The position numbers and the translations under genes are program-made. From Kutzneria buriramensis (GTDB taxonomy: Bacteria; Actinomycetota; Actinomycetes; Mycobacteriales; Pseudonocardiaceae), in assembly GCF_043575855.1 (NCBI RefSeq), contig NZ_CP144375.1, positions 2,046,001 to 2,110,000 of the forward strand: 64,000 nt of DNA, given 5' to 3'. Below, one piece after another: positions 53,603-62,042 of this stretch. Within the stretch, counting starts at the first letter, position 1, and each line of letters opens with the position of its first letter. The notes under the pieces are model-generated. The model was not told the DNA's origin. It did no database searches and saw only the letters and a program-made list of their open reading frames with translations.

Positions 53603-53755
53603 TCAGTGCTCTGCGTAGTCGGCCCCCAGGAACAGCACGGTCGCCATGGCCACGACGAAGTGCCCGGTGAACTTCGCGGCGGTGAGCAGGGCCGACAACA
53701 GGTGCGCCGGCCAGCGGACGGCGATGGTGTTCGGGGTGGCGATCAGCGTGGTCAT
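53603..53755 (-). CDS. Small membrane protein (50 residues) upstream of def
   Basis: ATG 53755 follows GAGGAG at 7 bases, and the frame reads 50 codons to TGA. A basic-start segment (IAVRWPAHLLSALLTAAKF) is followed by one membrane helix (GHFVVAMATVLFLGADYAEH end). The codons have the high-GC third positions of real genes. It lies 45 bases before def in the same direction; the open frame of 70 codons on the same strand in another frame lacks these signals. Function unknown; a role near the ribosome or membrane is speculation. Confidence 0.65.
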   Translation of the reverse strand: MTTLIATPNTIAVRWPAHLLSALLTAAKFTGHFVVAMATVLFLGADYAEH

Positions 53756-53855
53756 CGGATGCTCCTCGTGTCGATCGTGACACCAGGTTCGCGCTGGTCA
53801 CCGTCATCCCGCGTCGCCGTCGGGTCGCATTCCGCGGCTCATACCCGAGGATGAG

Positions 53856-55847
53856 TCACAGCAACTCCAGCGGGTCCATGCGGACGCGGACGGGGTCGGG
53901 GTCCTTGCGGGCGGTCCGCACGCGGACGGCGGCGGCGACGGCGTCGGCGAGGGCGCGGCCCTCGGCGCGGGAGGTGCGGACGAGGGCCCGCTCCTTGTCC
54001 TCGCCGAGCGGCACGGGGCCGAGGATCTCGCCGGTGGCGGGCAGGCGGAGCTCGTCGAGCACGGCGGCGACGGCGTCGGGCACGCCGTCGATGGTGGCCA
54101 TCCGCACGGCGGGCGGGAAGCCCAGCTCGGTACGGCCGGAGAGCTCGAGGTTGGCGTGCCACACGGGGTCCCACCGGACGAGCGCCTGCACAGTGGGCAG
54201 GCCGGACTCGGCGGTGACGACGACGCGGCCGCCCTGCGCGGCGGGCACGACCATGCCGGCGGCGGTCATCCACAGCCGCAGCGCCTCCTCGGTGGCACGG
54301 AGGTCGGCCCGGCCGAGGATGGCCCAGCCGTCGAGGAGCAGTGCCGCGCCGTAGCCGCCGACGGCGTACGGCTCGGCACCGGGGGTGGCGACGACGAGGG
54401 CTGGCGCGGCAGGCACCTCGGCGAGCACGTCGCCGGCGCCTGAGGTCCGTACGACGAAGCCCGGGAAGGCACGGCCGAGCTCCTCAGCGGTGCGCTTGGA
54501 GCCGACGACCACAGCGCGCAGCCGGCGCGAACCGCAGGCGGTGCACCGGAACATGACCTCCACGGCGCCGCACCACCGGCATTCGGCGGGGCGCGGGGCA
54601 CCGTCGTCACTGCCGCCGGGAAGCGCCAGCGGCCCGGCGCACTTGCGGCACTGCGCCCGTACGCGGCAGTTGGCGCACGCGAGCGCCGGCACGTAGCCAC
54701 GGCGGGGCACCTGCACGAGGACCGGCCGCCCCGCCTTCAGCGCCTCGCGTGCGGCGTCGAAGGCGATGGCCGGCAGGCGGGCGGTGCGCGCGGCCTCGTC
54801 ACGTGCGAGCTGGGTGTCGGTCTCGCCGATGGCGACGACCCGTGGCGCGGCAGCGCGCAGCTGCTCGCGCGCGGCGACGATCTCCGGCGCCCAGCCGGTG
54901 TCGACCAGCAGCTGCGCCTCGGCGGTGCGCGCGAAGGCGGCGACCAGCAGCGAGGCGCCGGCCATGTGCGCCCGCTGCACCAGCACGTCGCGTACGTGCG
55001 GATACGGCGCGAGCTGCTCGGCGTGGCCGCTGTCACCGTCGTCCCACACGACGAACAGCCCCGGATCGGCGACCGGCGCGAACGCAGCCGCCTTCGTGCC
55101 GACGACCACGCGCACGGTGCCTCGCAGCACCGACAGCCACCGCTTGTACCGCTCCCCCGGCCCGAGGTCGGCCGACAATGCGACAACTCCGTCGATCAGT
55201 GCGCTACACGCCGCGAAAACGCGATTCACGTCGCGGTAATCGGGCACCACGATGACGACGCCCTTACCTGTGGAGGCGACCGTCGCCGCGACCTCGGCGA
55301 GTCGCGCGGGCCAGTCCTCGCCCGGCAGCGCCTGCCACACGGCGTTCGCGGACCGGCCGTTGCCGAGGGCGTCGAGGTAGGCGGGTCCGCGCGTGTACCG
55401 CTGCCAGCCTTGCGCCGCCGGGCGGCTCGGCGGCGGCACGAGGTCGTCGGCGGCGCGGGATTCGGCGCGGGCGTGCCGGGGCGGGATCGCCAGGCGCAGC
55501 ACGTTGGCGAGGGATCCGACGTACCGGTCGGCGACGGCGCGGGCCAGGCCGTGGATCTCCGGGGTCAGCACGACCTCGGGCGACACCACCCGTTCGATGT
55601 ACTTGATCTTGTCGGCGACCTCGGTGTGCTCCACCCGTTCGAGCAGGAAGCCGTCGGTCAGCTTGCCCCGGAACCGCACCCGCACCCGCACCCCCGGCCG
55701 GGCGTCGGCGTCGCACTCGGCGGGGATCCGGTAGTCGAAGGGGAAGTCCAGGTGGTACGGCAGCGGCACGTCGACGCTGACGCGCGCGACCGCGGCGGAG
55801 GCGGCCGGGCGCCGCTCACCGCGCCGGACGTTCCCGCTGGTGGTCAC
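53856..55847 (-). CDS. priA: PriA homologue (primosomal protein N') without ATPase motifs
   Basis: A 663-residue PriA-family protein. The DNA-binding N-domain (SVDVPLPYHLDFPFDYRIP) and the zinc region with eight cysteines (CANCRVRAQCRKCAGPL, CRWCGAVEVMFRCTACG) are kept. But where PriA helicases have the Walker A GVTGSGKT, this protein reads ASTGKGVVIVVPDY, and the DEEH box is WDDGDSG. It is thus the helicase-dead form known from actinobacteria, probably a restart scaffold. It heads the def-fmt-rsmB-rib gene string, with about 100 bases to the next gene. Confidence 0.92.
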   Translation of the reverse strand: MTTSGNVRRGERRPAASAAVARVSVDVPLPYHLDFPFDYRIPAECDADARPGVRVRVRFRGKLTDGFLLERVEHTEVADKIKYIERVVSPEVVLTPEIHGLARAVADRYVGSLANVLRLAIPPRHARAESRAADDLVPPPSRPAAQGWQRYTRGPAYLDALGNGRSANAVWQALPGEDWPARLAEVAATVASTGKGVVIVVPDYRDVNRVFAACSALIDGVVALSADLGPGERYKRWLSVLRGTVRVVVGTKAAAFAPVADPGLFVVWDDGDSGHAEQLAPYPHVRDVLVQRAHMAGASLLVAAFARTAEAQLLVDTGWAPEIVAAREQLRAAAPRVVAIGETDTQLARDEAARTARLPAIAFDAAREALKAGRPVLVQVPRRGYVPALACANCRVRAQCRKCAGPLALPGGSDDGAPRPAECRWCGAVEVMFRCTACGSRRLRAVVVGSKRTAEELGRAFPGFVVRTSGAGDVLAEVPAAPALVVATPGAEPYAVGGYGAALLLDGWAILGRADLRATEEALRLWMTAAGMVVPAAQGGRVVVTAESGLPTVQALVRWDPVWHANLELSGRTELGFPPAVRMATIDGVPDAVAAVLDELRLPATGEILGPVPLGEDKERALVRTSRAEGRALADAVAAAVRVRTARKDPDPVRVRMDPLELL

Positions 55848-55885
55848 GCTAGGAGGTCTACCAGAGCAGCCCCTGCCGATGCCGT

Positions 55886-55928
55886 GAAGGGGGCATTCCT
55901 GGCATTGAACGCCAGGAATGCCCCCTTC
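55886..55928 (-). terminator. 18-bp hairpin terminator, second member of the hairpin family
   Basis: GAAGGGGGCATTCCTGGC and GCCAGGAATGCCCCCTTC form a perfect 18-bp stem with loop ATTGAAC. It follows the G1 peptidase gene. It shares the CATTCCTG core, GAAC loop end and exact geometry with the hairpin at 45260. Confidence 0.8.
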
Positions 55929-55985
55929 CGAGCACTGTCCGAAAACGACATTCGGTGTGCCTGAGAGCGCGACTCGCGGGGGTTG

Positions 55986-56720
55986 TTACACGTGCTTCCA
56001 GGTGCAGGTGAAGGCATTGCCGCCGGAGAGGCCGGAGACGGCGTCCTTGGTGGTGCCGCCGCTGGCCTGGGTGATCGGGTCGTAGCTGAGGTTGCCGATG
56101 TTCTGGCCGTTGGCGGTGGCGTTGGTGAAGCTCACACTGCCGAAGTCGGCCAGCGGCAGGGTGCCGTTGCTGTCGGACGGCGCCTCGGCGATGATCTCGG
56201 CGCTGGCCAGCTTGGCGGCGGAGTAGGTCTTGGTGACGGTGTGGCTCCAGCCGCGGGTGGTGTCGGCGATCTTCAGGGTGAACTTGCCGCCGGTGGTCTC
56301 CGTGACCGAGGCCGTGAAGTGGTCGCCGGGGCGCACCGTGTCGCTGAAGTTGACCGGGTAGGCCGGGTACATCTCGTACCAGGCGTAGTACTCGGCCTGG
56401 CCGTTGATGTAGTCGACCTCGGTGCCGAGCTGTTCGACGGAGTTGCTGCCGTCGCCGTCGATGCCGACCCAGAAGCTGGAGTAGGCGTCCTGGGAGGTGG
56501 CCTTCACGGCGGGCTGCACCCAACTGGCGGACACGCTGGTGAACTTGCCGCCGGTCACGGCGTAGCCGGCCCAGTTGCCGCTGGTGCTGTGCGACAGGCC
56601 GTGGTTGAGCGGCAGGTTGATGTGGTGCGGCGCCGGCGCCGCGACGGCGGCGGGGGTGGCGAGGCCGATCACGGCGAGCGGGGCGATCACGGCGATGGCT
56701 AAACGCAGACGCGTGGTCAC
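55986..56720 (-). CDS. Secreted G1-family glutamic endopeptidase
   Basis: A 244-residue secreted protein. GTG 56720 follows GAGGAGA and begins a signal peptide (RLRLAIAVIAPLAVIGLA, cut after AVAA). The mature part is the eqolisin beta-sandwich: NWAGYAVTGGKFTSVSASW, SSFWVGIDGDGSNSVEQLGTE (catalytic Gln of the Q/E dyad), YYAWYEMYPAY, and ASAEIIAEAPSD (catalytic Glu). Such enzymes work at acid pH. It may be secreted under stress; no regulator is adjacent. Confidence 0.92.
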   Translation of the reverse strand: MTTRLRLAIAVIAPLAVIGLATPAAVAAPAPHHINLPLNHGLSHSTSGNWAGYAVTGGKFTSVSASWVQPAVKATSQDAYSSFWVGIDGDGSNSVEQLGTEVDYINGQAEYYAWYEMYPAYPVNFSDTVRPGDHFTASVTETTGGKFTLKIADTTRGWSHTVTKTYSAAKLASAEIIAEAPSDSNGTLPLADFGSVSFTNATANGQNIGNLSYDPITQASGGTTKDAVSGLSGGNAFTCTWKHV

Positions 56721-56818
56721 GACGGGTCTCCTCGGGCAGGGGTCACACTGCCCAGCCACGCTAGGTTCGCCGAAACCCGTCGGTGAAGGGGGGAAACCCC
56801 TTGGCACGAACCCTTGAT

Positions 56819-58165
56819 TCAGTCAGACCACCGCAAAGCGAACCAAAGTTCCATGCGCCGCTGGGCATCGGACAGGTCGATGGCCAGCTCCCGCGCCACC
56901 ACGCCGATCCGGTGCCGCACGCTGTTGCGGTGCACGCCGAGTTCGGCGGCGGTGCGGTCCCAGTTGCCGTTGCACGCCAACCAGGTGCGCAAGGTCGTCA
57001 CGAGTTCGGGCCGCTGTGCCAACGGTTCCAGCAACGACGTGGCGAACCGGGCGGCGGCGGCCGGATCGACCAGCGCGGCGACGCCGTCTGCGCCGGTCAC
57101 GGGCCGGCCGATGGCGACCGCGCGTTCCAGCATCCGCTCCGCCTCCCGGTCGGCGGACGGCAGATCGCCCACGCCCACCGGGGAACTCACCGCGAGCAGC
57201 CAGCCGGCCTCTTGCGCCGCAACGACATCCGGCGAAGTCGTGACCACGGCACGCAATCGGCCGCCTTCGACGTCGACCAGCGCGGTGCCCAGGTCGAAAT
57301 CCTTGCCGGCACGGGACTTCCGACGGCCGCGCACGACCCGGTAGCCGGTGAAGTCGTCCTCGCCGACCAACATCTTCGTGACCGAACGACCGTCGGCCCG
57401 CTCGGCCAAGGCCAGCAGCGCCAAGGCAACGGCGATGACCGCCCGGTCCGCGACGGAGAACGGCGCCGCGGCCCCCACCACGAGAACCTCCCCGGGCTCG
57501 ACGGGGTAGGCCACGACGTGCGACGACCCGATCTCGGTGGACGCGCTGCGCGGACCGCTGCCGGTCCGCACGCGCGCCGCCAGCTCGAAGACCGCCGGAT
57601 CCACACCGTCGACACCGACCTGCGCGAGCACGCCGTCGGCACCGACCAGCACGCACCACCAGTCGGCGAGCCCCGCCAACTCCCCCACCACGGCCCGTAC
57701 GGGATTCGGCCGAAGTGCGGCACGGGTGAGCGTCGCCTGCGCCTCGGACAGCCACCGGAGCTCAGCGTGCTCCGCCTCCGCCAGCGCGACGCTGACTGCC
57801 TGGCTCACGGCGAGGAACGGCGTCGACGGCGGCAGCGCCAGCAGCGGCAGCCCGTGTCGTGTACACGCCTCAACCAATCGGGCGGGTACTTCGTCGTAAA
57901 CGGGCGTGATGCCGAACCCCAGCGCCTGCACGCCGGCGGTGACCAGTCCGCGCACGTACGCGTCGACGTCCTCGGGGAAGTTCACGCCCGCGGTCAGCAG
58001 CAGCTCCCCGCCCAGCAGGTACGGCACGGGGTCGCGCAGCTCGCTGACGTGCGCCCACCGGATCGGGCGATCCAACTGGTCCGAGCCGGTGAGCACGACC
58101 AGGCCCAGCGCCGGCCGGCCCACCAGCGCGCCGAGCGGAACGGTGGACGTTCTACCCAATGCCAT
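56819..58165 (-). CDS. PucR-family transcriptional regulator
   Basis: A 448-residue regulator. The N-terminal PucR domain has DRPIRWAHVSELRDPVPYL and LLGGELLLTAGVNF; a GAF-like middle follows. The C-terminal HTH_30 is TLRTWLACNGNWDRTAAELG then VHRNSVRHRIGVVARELAID. Relatives control purine, amide or polyamine catabolism. It diverges from the agmatinase gene, with 92 bases between, and probably regulates it and the aldehyde dehydrogenase gene. Confidence 0.93.
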   Translation of the reverse strand: MALGRTSTVPLGALVGRPALGLVVLTGSDQLDRPIRWAHVSELRDPVPYLLGGELLLTAGVNFPEDVDAYVRGLVTAGVQALGFGITPVYDEVPARLVEACTRHGLPLLALPPSTPFLAVSQAVSVALAEAEHAELRWLSEAQATLTRAALRPNPVRAVVGELAGLADWWCVLVGADGVLAQVGVDGVDPAVFELAARVRTGSGPRSASTEIGSSHVVAYPVEPGEVLVVGAAAPFSVADRAVIAVALALLALAERADGRSVTKMLVGEDDFTGYRVVRGRRKSRAGKDFDLGTALVDVEGGRLRAVVTTSPDVVAAQEAGWLLAVSSPVGVGDLPSADREAERMLERAVAIGRPVTGADGVAALVDPAAAARFATSLLEPLAQRPELVTTLRTWLACNGNWDRTAAELGVHRNSVRHRIGVVARELAIDLSDAQRRMELWFALRWSD

Positions 58166-58257
58166 GGCTGGAGATTGTGCACTTCGACCAGAGGGCCCGC
58201 ACGCCGCCGCTTCCTAGGGTGACCTCAACGGGAACAACGACTCGCTGGAGCGTCCGC

Positions 58258-59202
58258 ATGACCCCGATCGGCCCGATCGACTCGTCCGTGGTTCCCCGCT
58301 TCGCGGGGCCGGCGACGTTCGCGCGGCTCCCCCGCATCGACCAGGTGGGCAGGGCGGACGTCGCCGTGGTCGGCGTCCCGTTCGACTCGGGGGTGTCCTA
58401 CCGCCCCGGCGCGCGGTTCGGCCCGTCGGCGATTCGGGAGGCCAGCCGCCTGCTGCGGCCGTACCATCCGGGCCTGGACGTGTCGCCGTTCGAGCGGGCA
58501 CAGGTGGTGGACGCCGGCGACATCCCGGCCAACCCGATGGACATCCCGGCGGCGATCGAGACCGTGCAGCGCGAGGCCACGGAGCTGCTGACCGGCGGCG
58601 CACGGCTGGTGACGATCGGCGGCGACCACACGATCGCGTTGCCGCTGCTCCGGGCCGTGGCGCAGCGACACGGACCGGTGGCGCTGCTGCATTTCGACGC
58701 GCACCTGGACACCTGGGACTCGTACTTCGGGGCGTCCTACACGCACGGCACGCCGTTCCGCCGGGCCGTCGAGGAGGGCGTGCTGGACACCTCGGCGCTG
58801 TGTCACGTCGGCATCCGGGGACCGCTCTACGACCGCGGCGACCTGACCGGCGACAAGGAGCTCGGCTTCGGCATCGTGACCTCGGCGGATGTGCTGCGGC
58901 GCGGCGTGGACGAGGTGATCGGCGGCCTCCGGGAGCGCATCGGCGACCGCCCCCTGTACGTGTCGATCGACATCGACGTGCTGGATCCGGCGCACGCCCC
59001 CGGGACGGGCACGCCCGAGGCCGGCGGGATGACCAGTCGGGAGCTGCTGGAGATCCTGCGCGGTCTGGCCGGCACGAACCTGGTGTCGGCGGACGTGGTC
59101 GAGGTCGCCCCGGCCTACGACCACGCGGAGATCACCTCGATCGCCGCCTCGCACGTGGCCTACGACCTGGTGTCGCTGCTGGCCATGGGGGTGTCCACGT
59201 GA
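58258..59202 (+). CDS. speB: Agmatinase / guanidinobutyrase (ureohydrolase)
   Basis: A 314-residue manganese ureohydrolase. The ligand motifs are TIGGDHTIALP, LLHFDAHLDTWDSY and SIDIDVLDPAHAPGTGTPE. It hydrolyses agmatine to putrescine and urea, or guanidinobutyrate to GABA and urea; the sequence alone does not decide. ATG 58258 follows GGAG; a -10-like TAGGGT lies about 40 bases upstream. A PucR regulator diverges, and an aminoaldehyde dehydrogenase gene follows 620 bases downstream, so a polyamine or arginine breakdown pathway to GABA is likely. Confidence 0.9.
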   Translation: MTPIGPIDSSVVPRFAGPATFARLPRIDQVGRADVAVVGVPFDSGVSYRPGARFGPSAIREASRLLRPYHPGLDVSPFERAQVVDAGDIPANPMDIPAAIETVQREATELLTGGARLVTIGGDHTIALPLLRAVAQRHGPVALLHFDAHLDTWDSYFGASYTHGTPFRRAVEEGVLDTSALCHVGIRGPLYDRGDLTGDKELGFGIVTSADVLRRGVDEVIGGLRERIGDRPLYVSIDIDVLDPAHAPGTGTPEAGGMTSRELLEILRGLAGTNLVSADVVEVAPAYDHAEITSIAASHVAYDLVSLLAMGVST

Positions 59203-59221
59203 CGTGTCAAGGAGTCCTGCC

Positions 59222-59839
59222 ATGAGCGCGTCTCGTCTTCGTCCCGGCGCGAACCACCCAGCATTGGGGATCGAGACCGACATCGGGGACTTTCTGTCCG
59301 AAGTTGTCAAACACACTGCCGCGCGGGAGCGAGTCGCACCGGACACCGCCGGCCGGCCGGCGCGGTCGAACGGGCAGATTCTGGTGTTGGAGCGCTCCAC
59401 TCCGGCCACCACAAGGGAAGCGCCGTCCGACGACGCGCCGAGTCACCGGCGCATGAGAATTCTCGACCATCGGTCCTGGTCAGCCCGTGAGCCACGAACA
59501 GGCGACGTGCGCACGACACGGGGTTCGAGCGGCCTCGACCGGACATTCCCGGCGGACACCGGCATCGCGCGAAATCGGCCGGCCCTGGCCGTGTCCGGGC
59601 ACTCCGAACCGGCCACCGCGGCTCGGCTCGCGCTGCGCGTCACCGGGCCGATCGTGGATGATGGAGCGTATGGGATTCACCGCGAGTTCGGCGTGTCGGC
59701 GACCCTGGGCAGCCCGGCCGGGCCGGCGTCCGACATGATCAACTCGTTGGCGGTGGACGGCCCCGTGGTCGTCGCCCCGCCGGCGGTGTTCAGGATGTTC
59801 GCGCCGACCCACCAGGAGGTGCAATGGCGCACAACGTGA
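59222..59839 (+). CDS. Doubtful ORF, possibly remnant of a TPP-dependent enzyme gene
   Basis: AAGGAG precedes ATG 59222, and a 205-residue frame runs into the dehydrogenase start (16-base overlap). The protein is charged and low in regular structure in its first 140 residues, and third-position G+C looks weaker than in neighbours. Its end, PIVDDGAYGIHREFG then DGPVVVAPPAVFRMFAPTH, resembles the C-terminal end of thiamine-diphosphate enzymes, which often sit between agmatinase and the aldehyde dehydrogenase. It may be the residue of a deleted TPP-enzyme gene, or simply a spurious frame. This 620-base stretch holds no other recognised gene. Confidence 0.35.
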   Translation: MSASRLRPGANHPALGIETDIGDFLSEVVKHTAARERVAPDTAGRPARSNGQILVLERSTPATTREAPSDDAPSHRRMRILDHRSWSAREPRTGDVRTTRGSSGLDRTFPADTGIARNRPALAVSGHSEPATAARLALRVTGPIVDDGAYGIHREFGVSATLGSPAGPASDMINSLAVDGPVVVAPPAVFRMFAPTHQEVQWRTT

Positions 59840-61239
59840 TCAACGGCGAGCGGCTGTCCGGAGTGGACGGTCTGCGGGCCGGCGTGGTCGACCCGTCGAC
59901 CGGCGAGGTCAGCGACAGCGCGCCGATCTCCGGACCGTCCGATGTGGACAACGCGGTGCGCGCCGCCGCGGCGGCGTTCCGGAGCTGGCGGCGCAGCACG
60001 CCCGGCGACCGGTCGCACGCGCTGCTGGGACTGGCCGCGGCCGTCGAGGACAACGCCAAGCGGCTGGCCGACGCCGAGTGCGCCGAGACCGGCAAGCAGT
60101 GGCACGTGGTGCTGGACGAGGAGATCCCGGCCAGTGTGGACGCCCTGCGGTTCTTCGCCGGCGCCGCGCGCAATCTGGAGGGTCGGGCCGCCGGCGAGTA
60201 CGCGGCCGGCCTGACCTCGACGATCCGCCGCGAGCCGGTCGGCGTGTGCGCGCAGATCACGCCGTGGAACTACCCGCTGATGATGGCCGTCTGGAAGATC
60301 GCGCCCGCGGTGGCCGCCGGGAACACGACCGTCGTGAAGCCGGCGGAGACGACCCCGACCAGCACGGTGCTGCTAGCGGAGCTGGCCGGCGAGTACCTGC
60401 CGGCCGGCGTGGTCAACGTGATCTGCGGCGACCGCGAGACCGGGCGGCTACTGGTCGAGCATCCCGTGCCGGCGCTGGTGTCGATCACCGGGTCGACCCG
60501 GGCGGGCATGCAGGTGGCGGCCGGCGCCGCGGCGACCTTGAAGCGGACCCACCTCGAACTGGGCGGGAACGCTCCCGTCATCGTGTTCGACGACGTCGAC
60601 GTCGACGACGTCGCCGAGAAGATCGTGGCCGCCGCGTTCTACAACGCCGGCCAGGACTGCACGGCCGCCAGCCGCGTGCTGGTGCACGCCGACGTGCACG
60701 ACGAGCTGGTCACCGCGCTGACCAAGATCGCCTCCGCCCGGCGCACCGGGTTCGGGCCGCGCGAGGCGGCCGACTTCGGGCCGCTCAACAGCCAGGCCCA
60801 GCTCGACCGGGTCACCGGCCTGATCTCGCGGCTGCCCGCCCACGCCGTCGTGCACTGCGGCGGGCACCGCGTCGGCGACCAGGGCTTCTTCTTCGCGCCG
60901 ACCGTCATCTCCCACCTGCGCCAGGACGACGAGATCGTGCAGGAGGAGATCTTCGCCCCGGTGATCACCGTGCAGTCGTTCTCGTCCGAGCAGGAGGCCG
61001 TCGAGCTGGCCAACGGCGTGCCCTACGGCCTGGCGTCGTCGGTGTGGAGCGAGAGCCACCGGCGCGTGCTGCGGGTCAGCGGCGAGCTGGACTTCGGGTG
61101 CGTGTGGGTGAACACGCACGGGCCGCTGGTGTCCGAGATGCCGCACGGCGGGTTCAAGATGTCCGGCTACGGGAAGGACCTGTCCGGATACGGGTTCGAC
61201 GACTACACCCGGGTGAAGCACGTGATGAGCGCCCACTAG
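59824..61239 (+). CDS. Aldehyde dehydrogenase (gamma-aminobutyraldehyde type)
   Basis: A 471-residue NAD-dependent aldehyde dehydrogenase. ITPWNYPLMMAVWKIAPAVA and the VVKPAETTP site bind the cofactor; the base Glu lies in HLELGGNAP and the nucleophile Cys in YNAGQDCTAASR; EEIFAPVI follows. The length and LELGGNAP/GQDC context fit the polyamine group of aminoaldehyde dehydrogenases. The GTGCA-ATG start has AGGAGG upstream. Together with the agmatinase it would carry a four-carbon diamine or guanidino-aldehyde to GABA or guanidinobutyrate. Confidence 0.92.
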   Translation: MAHNVINGERLSGVDGLRAGVVDPSTGEVSDSAPISGPSDVDNAVRAAAAAFRSWRRSTPGDRSHALLGLAAAVEDNAKRLADAECAETGKQWHVVLDEEIPASVDALRFFAGAARNLEGRAAGEYAAGLTSTIRREPVGVCAQITPWNYPLMMAVWKIAPAVAAGNTTVVKPAETTPTSTVLLAELAGEYLPAGVVNVICGDRETGRLLVEHPVPALVSITGSTRAGMQVAAGAAATLKRTHLELGGNAPVIVFDDVDVDDVAEKIVAAAFYNAGQDCTAASRVLVHADVHDELVTALTKIASARRTGFGPREAADFGPLNSQAQLDRVTGLISRLPAHAVVHCGGHRVGDQGFFFAPTVISHLRQDDEIVQEEIFAPVITVQSFSSEQEAVELANGVPYGLASSVWSESHRRVLRVSGELDFGCVWVNTHGPLVSEMPHGGFKMSGYGKDLSGYGFDDYTRVKHVMSAH

Positions 61240-61244
61240 ACCTC

Positions 61245-61274
61245 TAGCAAACCGTACGTTCGTACTGCTACCTT
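61245..61274. promoter_or_regulatory. Palindromic operator and -10 element of the methyltransferase gene
   Basis: GTACG-TT-CGTAC (61254-61265) is a perfect palindrome of a shape used by many TetR-type regulators; TAGCA and TGCTA flank it asymmetrically. TACCTT (61269-61274) lies 6 bases before the ATG, so the gene may be leaderless and silenced by a repressor at the palindrome. No TetR gene is adjacent. Confidence 0.5.
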
Positions 61275-61280
61275 GCCGGC

Positions 61281-62036
61281 ATGACCGACGCCACCACGCG
61301 CTTCGGCGGCTACGCCGACGAGTACGACCGGGTTCGCCCCCGCCCACCGGCCGACCTGGCCGACCTGATCCGGCAGTGGGCCGGCGCCGACCGACCGGAT
61401 GTGGTCGACATCGGCGCCGGCACCGGGCTGTCCACCGCGCTCTGGCCGGACGCGCTCGGTGTCGAGCCCGACCCCGGCATGCGCGCCGTCGCCGCCGCGC
61501 GGGGGCTTCGCGTCGCCGAGGGCACCGCCGAGGCCACCGGCCTGCCCGACCGGTGCGCCGATGTCGTCACCGCCAGCCAGGCCCTGCACTGGTTCGACCC
61601 GGATCGCACCTTCCCCGAGATTGCCCGCATCCTGCGCCCCGGCGGGGTTTTCGCCGCGTACGACTGCGACTGGCCGCCGGCGGTAGACGCCGAGACACAC
61701 TCCACCTACCTGGAGGTCGAGGGCCACTACCGGGATCTCGAGGTGCGGCACGGGGTCCGCCCCGCCTACGCCGCCAAGACCGACCACGTCGCCCGGCTCC
61801 GCGACTCCGGCCTCTTCCGGCACGTCACCGAGCTTGCCGTGCACGCCAAGGATTCCGGCGACGGCCACCGCTTCGTCGACATCCTCCGCAGCCAGGGCGG
61901 CATCGTCGCGCTGCTCGAACGCGGCGTCTCCGAGGAGGAGATCGGCCTCACCCGCCTGCGCGAGGTCGCGCTCCGCCGGATCCCCGAGCCGCGAACGTGG
62001 TGGTGGACGTACCGGGTGCGGCTCGCCGTCGTGTGA
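61281..62036 (+). CDS. Class I SAM-dependent methyltransferase
   Basis: A 251-residue methyltransferase of the UbiE/Methyltransf_11 type. VVDIGAGTGLSTALWPDALGVEPDPGM is motif I with the acidic turn, ADVVTASQALHWFDPDRTF motif II, and ARILRPGGVFAAYDCDW motif III. Substrate unknown. No ribosome-binding site precedes the ATG, which fits a leaderless message from the TACCTT box. It is convergent with the DUF6338 gene, with 6 bases between. Confidence 0.9.
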   Translation: MTDATTRFGGYADEYDRVRPRPPADLADLIRQWAGADRPDVVDIGAGTGLSTALWPDALGVEPDPGMRAVAAARGLRVAEGTAEATGLPDRCADVVTASQALHWFDPDRTFPEIARILRPGGVFAAYDCDWPPAVDAETHSTYLEVEGHYRDLEVRHGVRPAYAAKTDHVARLRDSGLFRHVTELAVHAKDSGDGHRFVDILRSQGGIVALLERGVSEEEIGLTRLREVALRRIPEPRTWWWTYRVRLAVV

Positions 62037-62042
62037 GCCGGG

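Noticed and set aside
53595..53807. 70-codon frame overlapping the small membrane protein before def
   Set aside because: His/Arg-rich product without ribosome-binding site; the 50-codon frame at 53603-53755 has a good one and a membrane helix.
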